In this document: piece by piece, positions 60,860 to 64,000 of the stretch
Layout of the letters: the number at the start of each line of letters is the position of its first letter
How positions within the stretch are numbered: the stretch's first letter is position 1
Program-made: the position numbers and the translations under genes
The notes under the pieces: generated by a model
Database searches by the model: none
The model's input: only the letters and a program-made list of their open reading frames with translations
Told to the model about the DNA's origin: nothing
NCBI RefSeq assembly: GCF_003443895.1
Contig: NZ_QQOA01000008.1
Location: 124,001 to 188,000, forward strand
Length of the DNA: 64,000 nucleotides
Origin: Paraburkholderia phosphatilytica
Lineage (GTDB): Bacteria > Pseudomonadota > Gammaproteobacteria > Burkholderiales > Burkholderiaceae
Direction: 5' to 3'

Positions 60860-61792
60860 TCAGAAGTTGACCGCGTCCGGGCCCTTGAGGCTCAGCATCG
60901 CGCGGGCTTCCGCCGGCGTGGCCACCTCGAGCGACAGACCTTCGATGACCTGGCGGATCTTCATGACCTGCGCCGCGCTGGATTCAGCGAGCTTGCCGGG
61001 TTCGAGCCACAGCGAATCTTCGAGACCCACGCGCACGTTGGAACCCTGTGCGACGCCGATCGACGCGAGCGGGATCTGGTTGCGGCCCGCGCCGAGAATC
61101 GACCACACGTAGTCGTTGCCGAACAGGCGGTCGGCGGTGCGGCGCATGTGCATCAGGTCTTCGGGGTGCGCGCCGATCCCGCCCAGCAGCCCGAATACGC
61201 TCTGCACGAAGAACGGCGGCTTCGCGAGACCGCGGTCGACGAAATGCGCGAGGTTGTACAGATGCGAAATGTCGTAGCACTCGTATTCGAAGCGCGTGCC
61301 GTTCGCGCCGCACGACGTCAGGATGGTCTCGATGTCCGCGAATGTGTTCTTGAACACGAGGTCGCGGCTGTTCTCGAGATGCTGGCGCTCCCAGTCGTAT
61401 TTCAGTTCCTTGAAGCGATTCAGCATCGGATAGAGACCGAAGTTCATCGAACCCATGTTGAGCGACGCGACTTCCGGCTGGAAGTGATGCGCCGGGCGCA
61501 GACGCTCGGCCACCGTCATGTGCGGACTGCCGCCGGTGGTGAGATTGATCACCGCGTCGGTTTCCGCCTTGATACGCGGTAGAAACTGCTGGAAGACGGC
61601 GGGGTCCTGCGTGGGCCGGCCGTCATTCGGGTCACGCGCGTGCAGGTGCAGGATGGCTGCCCCTTCCGCCGCGGCCGCGAGTGCCGCGTCGCCGATCTGT
61701 TGCGGCGTGACGGGCAGATACGGCGACATCGACGGCGTGTGAATCGCGCCCGTCGGCGCGCAGGTGATGATGACTTTTCGCTTGGCTGCCAT
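60860..61792 (-). CDS. Beta-keto acid cleavage enzyme (BKACE, DUF849/Kce family)
   Basis: 310 residues. N-terminal ITCAPTGAIHTPSMSPYLPVTP, zinc ligands His49 and His51 in LHLHARDPNDGRPTQDP, NLTTGG, and VRVGLEDSLW carrying the conserved Glu. BKACEs react a beta-keto acid with acetyl-CoA, giving acetoacetate and a new CoA ester. The operon also encodes a 3-hydroxyacid dehydrogenase that would make the beta-keto acid. Side chain specificity unknown. 15 bp separate it from the MBL gene. Confidence 0.92.
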   Translation of the reverse strand: MAAKRKVIITCAPTGAIHTPSMSPYLPVTPQQIGDAALAAAAEGAAILHLHARDPNDGRPTQDPAVFQQFLPRIKAETDAVINLTTGGSPHMTVAERLRPAHHFQPEVASLNMGSMNFGLYPMLNRFKELKYDWERQHLENSRDLVFKNTFADIETILTSCGANGTRFEYECYDISHLYNLAHFVDRGLAKPPFFVQSVFGLLGGIGAHPEDLMHMRRTADRLFGNDYVWSILGAGRNQIPLASIGVAQGSNVRVGLEDSLWLEPGKLAESSAAQVMKIRQVIEGLSLEVATPAEARAMLSLKGPDAVNF

Positions 61793-61910
61793 GTTGTCCT
61801 CATGTTTCGTTGCGTCGCTTCCCGACGCGAGATTCGATGAGACGGCGAACCCTTTGCCTCAGGTCGACCGCGTTAGTCAGGAGTACGCGGGATATCGCCG
61901 TCGGAGGGTG

Positions 61911-62711
61911 CTAGAGCACTTCGACGTTGCCGCAGACCGAGATCGCCTGGCCTGTGATGCCGAGCCCCGCGGGCGAACACAGGAAGAGGGCGGTCGCCGC
62001 GATTTCTTCCTGGGTCGTCATCCGCCGCAGCGAGATCCGCGACAGGTATTGCTGTTCCATGTCGTCGTAGCTGATGCCGAGCTGCTCCGCGCGCGCCGAG
62101 ATCACGCGCGTCATGCGCGGGCCTTTGACGATGCCCGGCTGGATCGCGTTGACGCGGATGCCGGTGGGACCGAGCTCGATCGCGAGGCTTTTCGTCAGCC
62201 CGACGATCGCCCATTTGGTGGCCGCGTAAGGCGTGCGGTAAGCGTAGCCGAGCCGGCCCGCCACCGACGAAAGCGCGATGATCGCGCCGCCGCCGGAAGC
62301 CTCGCGCAGCATTGGCACCGCGCGGCGCGCGAAGTAGAACTGCGCGTTCAGGTTGATGTCGACGGTACGTTCCCAGCCGTCGACATCGAGTTCGTCGATG
62401 CCGCCGGTGTCGCCCGCGATGCCCGCGTTGTTGACGAGCACGTCCAGTCCGCCGAGTTCGCGCGACACGTCGTCGAACACCTTGTCCACCGCGTCGCGGT
62501 CGGCGACGTCGGCGAGGGTTGCGGTGATCCGTTGGGTGTCGGGATCGGCCGCGCGCAATGCGTCGATCGCGGCTTCGCTCGCGTCGCACACATGCACGCG
62601 CGCGCCCGCTTCCACGAACGCCCGGGCAATCGTCAGGCCGATGCCTGCCGCGCCGCCTGTGACCAGCACGCGCAGCCCTGCGCGTGGCTTCAACATCTGC
62701 AAAACCGTCAT
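61911..62711 (-). CDS. SDR-family oxidoreductase
   Basis: 266 residues. TGGAAGIG cofactor loop, NNAGIAG, catalytic Ser in IALSSVAGRLG, YRTPYAATKWAIVGL (YxxxK) and a late VCGNVEVL end. Likely NAD(P)-dependent alcohol or sugar dehydrogenase; such enzymes often oxidise C1 of a sugar to the lactone, which would feed the lactonases of the operon. It is the first enzyme gene after the GntR regulator. Confidence 0.88.
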   Translation of the reverse strand: MTVLQMLKPRAGLRVLVTGGAAGIGLTIARAFVEAGARVHVCDASEAAIDALRAADPDTQRITATLADVADRDAVDKVFDDVSRELGGLDVLVNNAGIAGDTGGIDELDVDGWERTVDINLNAQFYFARRAVPMLREASGGGAIIALSSVAGRLGYAYRTPYAATKWAIVGLTKSLAIELGPTGIRVNAIQPGIVKGPRMTRVISARAEQLGISYDDMEQQYLSRISLRRMTTQEEIAATALFLCSPAGLGITGQAISVCGNVEVL

Positions 62712-62836
62712 GCCGCTGCCTCCAGTGTTCGTGGATCATCGGCGCGAGGTGCGGGTCCACGCCTCGCGGTTCGTCTTGCCGGCGCGTTGCGCGCCGTCTG
62801 CTGTCGGCCGCTGTTCAGCCGATAGTCAGCAGATAG

Positions 62837-63541
62837 TCAGGCGCTGGCCGCCCGCTGCTCCTGCAGCCGTTCGCGCAGATCGGCCGCCGCATCGCCGATG
62901 TCCTGCGCGATGCCGGCGCGTGCGCCTTCGCCGTCGCCGCGCCACAAGGCCTCGACGATCTTGCGGTGCGCCTCCATCGACTGGCGCATATGCGGAATGT
63001 CCGGCGCGACCAGATTGAGGAACGGCCCGATGCGCATCCACAGGTTCTGGATCGTCGCGAGCGTGATCTCGCTCGCGCCGTGCGTGTAGATCGCGATGTG
63101 AAACTGGAAATTGCTGCGCAGATAACCGGCGACGTCGCCGGCTTCCACGCGCGCGTCCATCACGTCGAAAATCGCCTGCAGCGCGTCGAGATGCGGGCGC
63201 GTCATTCTCGACGCGGCGCGCGCCGCCACGCAGCCTTCGAGCGCAATACGCACATCGCGCAGTTCTTCCAGCAGGTTGAGCGTCATCGGCGGCACCATCA
63301 GCGCGCGGCCGACGCCGTCGATCAGCGCACCCTCCGCCTGCAGCCGCGTCAACGCGGCACGTACTGGCATCGTCGACGAGCCGACCGCTTCCGCGACGCC
63401 GCGCAGACTGAGCAGCTGACCCGGCGCGAAGCGGCCAGTCATGATCGCCTCGCGCAACTGCGCGTAGACGCGGTCGGCCATCGTTTCGCGCTGCACCAGC
63501 TCCAGCGGCGGCAGATCGTTGCTACCAGGCCGTGTCGGCAC
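62837..63541 (-). CDS. GntR-family regulator with FCD domain
   Basis: 234 residues. Winged helix at about 20-85 (QLREAIMTGRFAPGQLLSLRGVAEAVGSSTMPVRAALTRL) and the all-helical FCD ligand domain after residue 95, with His residues placed for metal-assisted acid binding (FQFHIAIYTHG, HRKIVEAL). Effector is probably a carboxylic acid of the pathway. It is the first gene of the leftward operon, 125 bp before the SDR gene. ATG 63541 leaves a 20-residue tail; ATG 63481 is possible. Confidence 0.9.
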   Translation of the reverse strand: MPTRPGSNDLPPLELVQRETMADRVYAQLREAIMTGRFAPGQLLSLRGVAEAVGSSTMPVRAALTRLQAEGALIDGVGRALMVPPMTLNLLEELRDVRIALEGCVAARAASRMTRPHLDALQAIFDVMDARVEAGDVAGYLRSNFQFHIAIYTHGASEITLATIQNLWMRIGPFLNLVAPDIPHMRQSMEAHRKIVEALWRGDGEGARAGIAQDIGDAAADLRERLQEQRAASA

Positions 63542-63578
63542 GTGTCCTCCGGTTTCGACTGTTTCGCGATCTGTGACC

Positions 63579-63599
63579 TGTGATCACACTATGCATGCA
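63579..63599. promoter_or_regulatory. Palindrome pair upstream of GntR gene
   Basis: TGTGATCACA (63579-63588) and TGCATGCA (63592-63599) are perfect palindromes, 3 bp apart, about 40-60 bp before the leftward GntR start. FCD-type GntR proteins often bind TNNTATGCATANNA-like sites, so the second may be its operator. The first also resembles a CRP half-core. Confidence 0.35.
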
Positions 63600-63712
63600 G
63601 TCTGAAACAGAAGACCCGAAGATTCAACCAAGGGAAAACGCGAACATCGCGAACGCGGGGAAGGAAACCGTCGTGCTATTGGCAGGCAAATGAAGTGCGG
63701 AAGTGCGGGCGA

Positions 63713-64000
63713 TCAAACCACGCGGCTTCGTCCGAGCAGCCGGGTCCACAGCGCACGAAGCCTTCGTGCGCGGTCTTCGAGCAGAAACGACGCGGCCAGC
63801 GCGAAGAGACCTGAAACCGTCCCCGTCAGAACGTGCTCGACCCAGGGAATGCGATAGTGACTGGCATGCGAGTAGACGTCGCCCACCATGGTTAGCCCGC
63901 CGACGATCAGCGCGTTGCCATAGCGGTTCGTGTAGAGCTTCGCGGCCGGCGTGAACGTGAGCAGCACAGCGATGAGTCCGGTGAAGAGACCCGTGTGCAA
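63713..64000 (-). CDS. Small membrane protein, N-terminus beyond window
   Basis: Reads leftward and enters from the right edge; about 95 residues are seen. Three hydrophobic stretches (GLFTGLIAVLLTFTP, NALIVGGLTMVGDV, VSGLFALAASFLLE) end in a basic tail RARRLRALWTRLLGRSR. A conserved-looking loop HASHYRIPWVEHVLTG holds several His. I do not recognise the family. A TTG at the very edge could be a start but truncation is more likely. Confidence 0.5.
   Translation of the reverse strand: MHTGLFTGLIAVLLTFTPAAKLYTNRYGNALIVGGLTMVGDVYSHASHYRIPWVEHVLTGTVSGLFALAASFLLEDRARRLRALWTRLLGRSRVV

Noticed and set aside
1..64000. Mobile elements, prophage, CRISPR, tRNA or rRNA genes
   Set aside because: No transposase or integrase proteins, no regularly spaced repeats and no recognised RNA gene were seen by reading.

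Overview
The window is a dense, GC-rich (roughly 60-65 % by eye) bacterial region made almost entirely of catabolic, transport and regulatory genes. Gene content and protein style (many LysR/GntR/IclR regulators beside ABC importers, glutathione-independent formaldehyde dehydrogenase, Rieske oxygenases, lambda-crystallin-type dehydrogenase) suggest a soil or plant-associated Burkholderiaceae (Paraburkholderia/Caballeronia type), probably a secondary chromosome or megaplasmid. This is inference; there is no rRNA or replication gene to anchor it. I see no tRNA, rRNA, CRISPR array, transposase or prophage.

Layout. 1-4.6 kb: edge of a ketopantoate reductase gene with a divergent LysR regulator, a COG4705 membrane protein, a secreted isochorismatase-fold protein, a GH114-type lipoprotein and a small hypothetical. 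4.8-10.2 kb: polyol/tagatose cluster (DeoR regulator, PfkB kinase, GatZ-type protein, SmoS-type polyol dehydrogenase, polyol-binding protein) with no permease or ATPase genes. 10.3-19.0 kb: 2-hydroxyacid cluster (FMN alpha-hydroxyacid oxidase, IclR, DapA-type aldolase, PotABCD-type importer with fused permeases, FAD-linked oxidase). 19.3-26.0 kb: LysR, Rieske oxygenase with its reductase, AtoE-type transporter, class III CoA-transferase, crotonase-fold enzyme.

26.3-36.3 kb: one long operon: GntR (UTRA), methylthioribose kinase, MtnA isomerase, class II aldolase, ribose-type ABC importer, DhaK, DhaL, hexapeptide acyltransferase. It can take up a pentose-like compound, phosphorylate it at C1, isomerise it and cleave it to dihydroxyacetone phosphate. 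36.3-40.2 kb: GST, Old Yellow Enzyme, SDR, alpha/beta hydrolase. 40.4-44.4 kb: FeeM-like acyltransferase followed by a membrane GGDEF-EAL protein. 44.6-49.3 kb: flavin/2Fe-2S reductase, a DddP-like M24 protein, formaldehyde dehydrogenase FdhA and a minimal M24-fold protein. 49.4-50.4 kb: LysR with a strong promoter.

50.6-63.5 kb: a leftward operon of about 13 kb: GntR (FCD), SDR, BKACE, MBL-fold lactonase-like protein, ribose-type ABC importer with a double permease, lambda-crystallin/L-gulonate-3-dehydrogenase-like enzyme, SMP-30 lactonase, Rieske oxygenase, rubredoxin, rubredoxin reductase. Dehydrogenase, lactonase, 3-dehydrogenase and beta-keto-acid cleavage enzyme could form a non-phosphorylative route for a sugar-like acid that ends in acetoacetate plus an acyl-CoA. 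I consider this, the MtnK/MtnA/aldolase/DhaKL operon, the FeeM/c-di-GMP pair and the DddP locus the most interesting parts. The right edge holds part of a small membrane protein gene.
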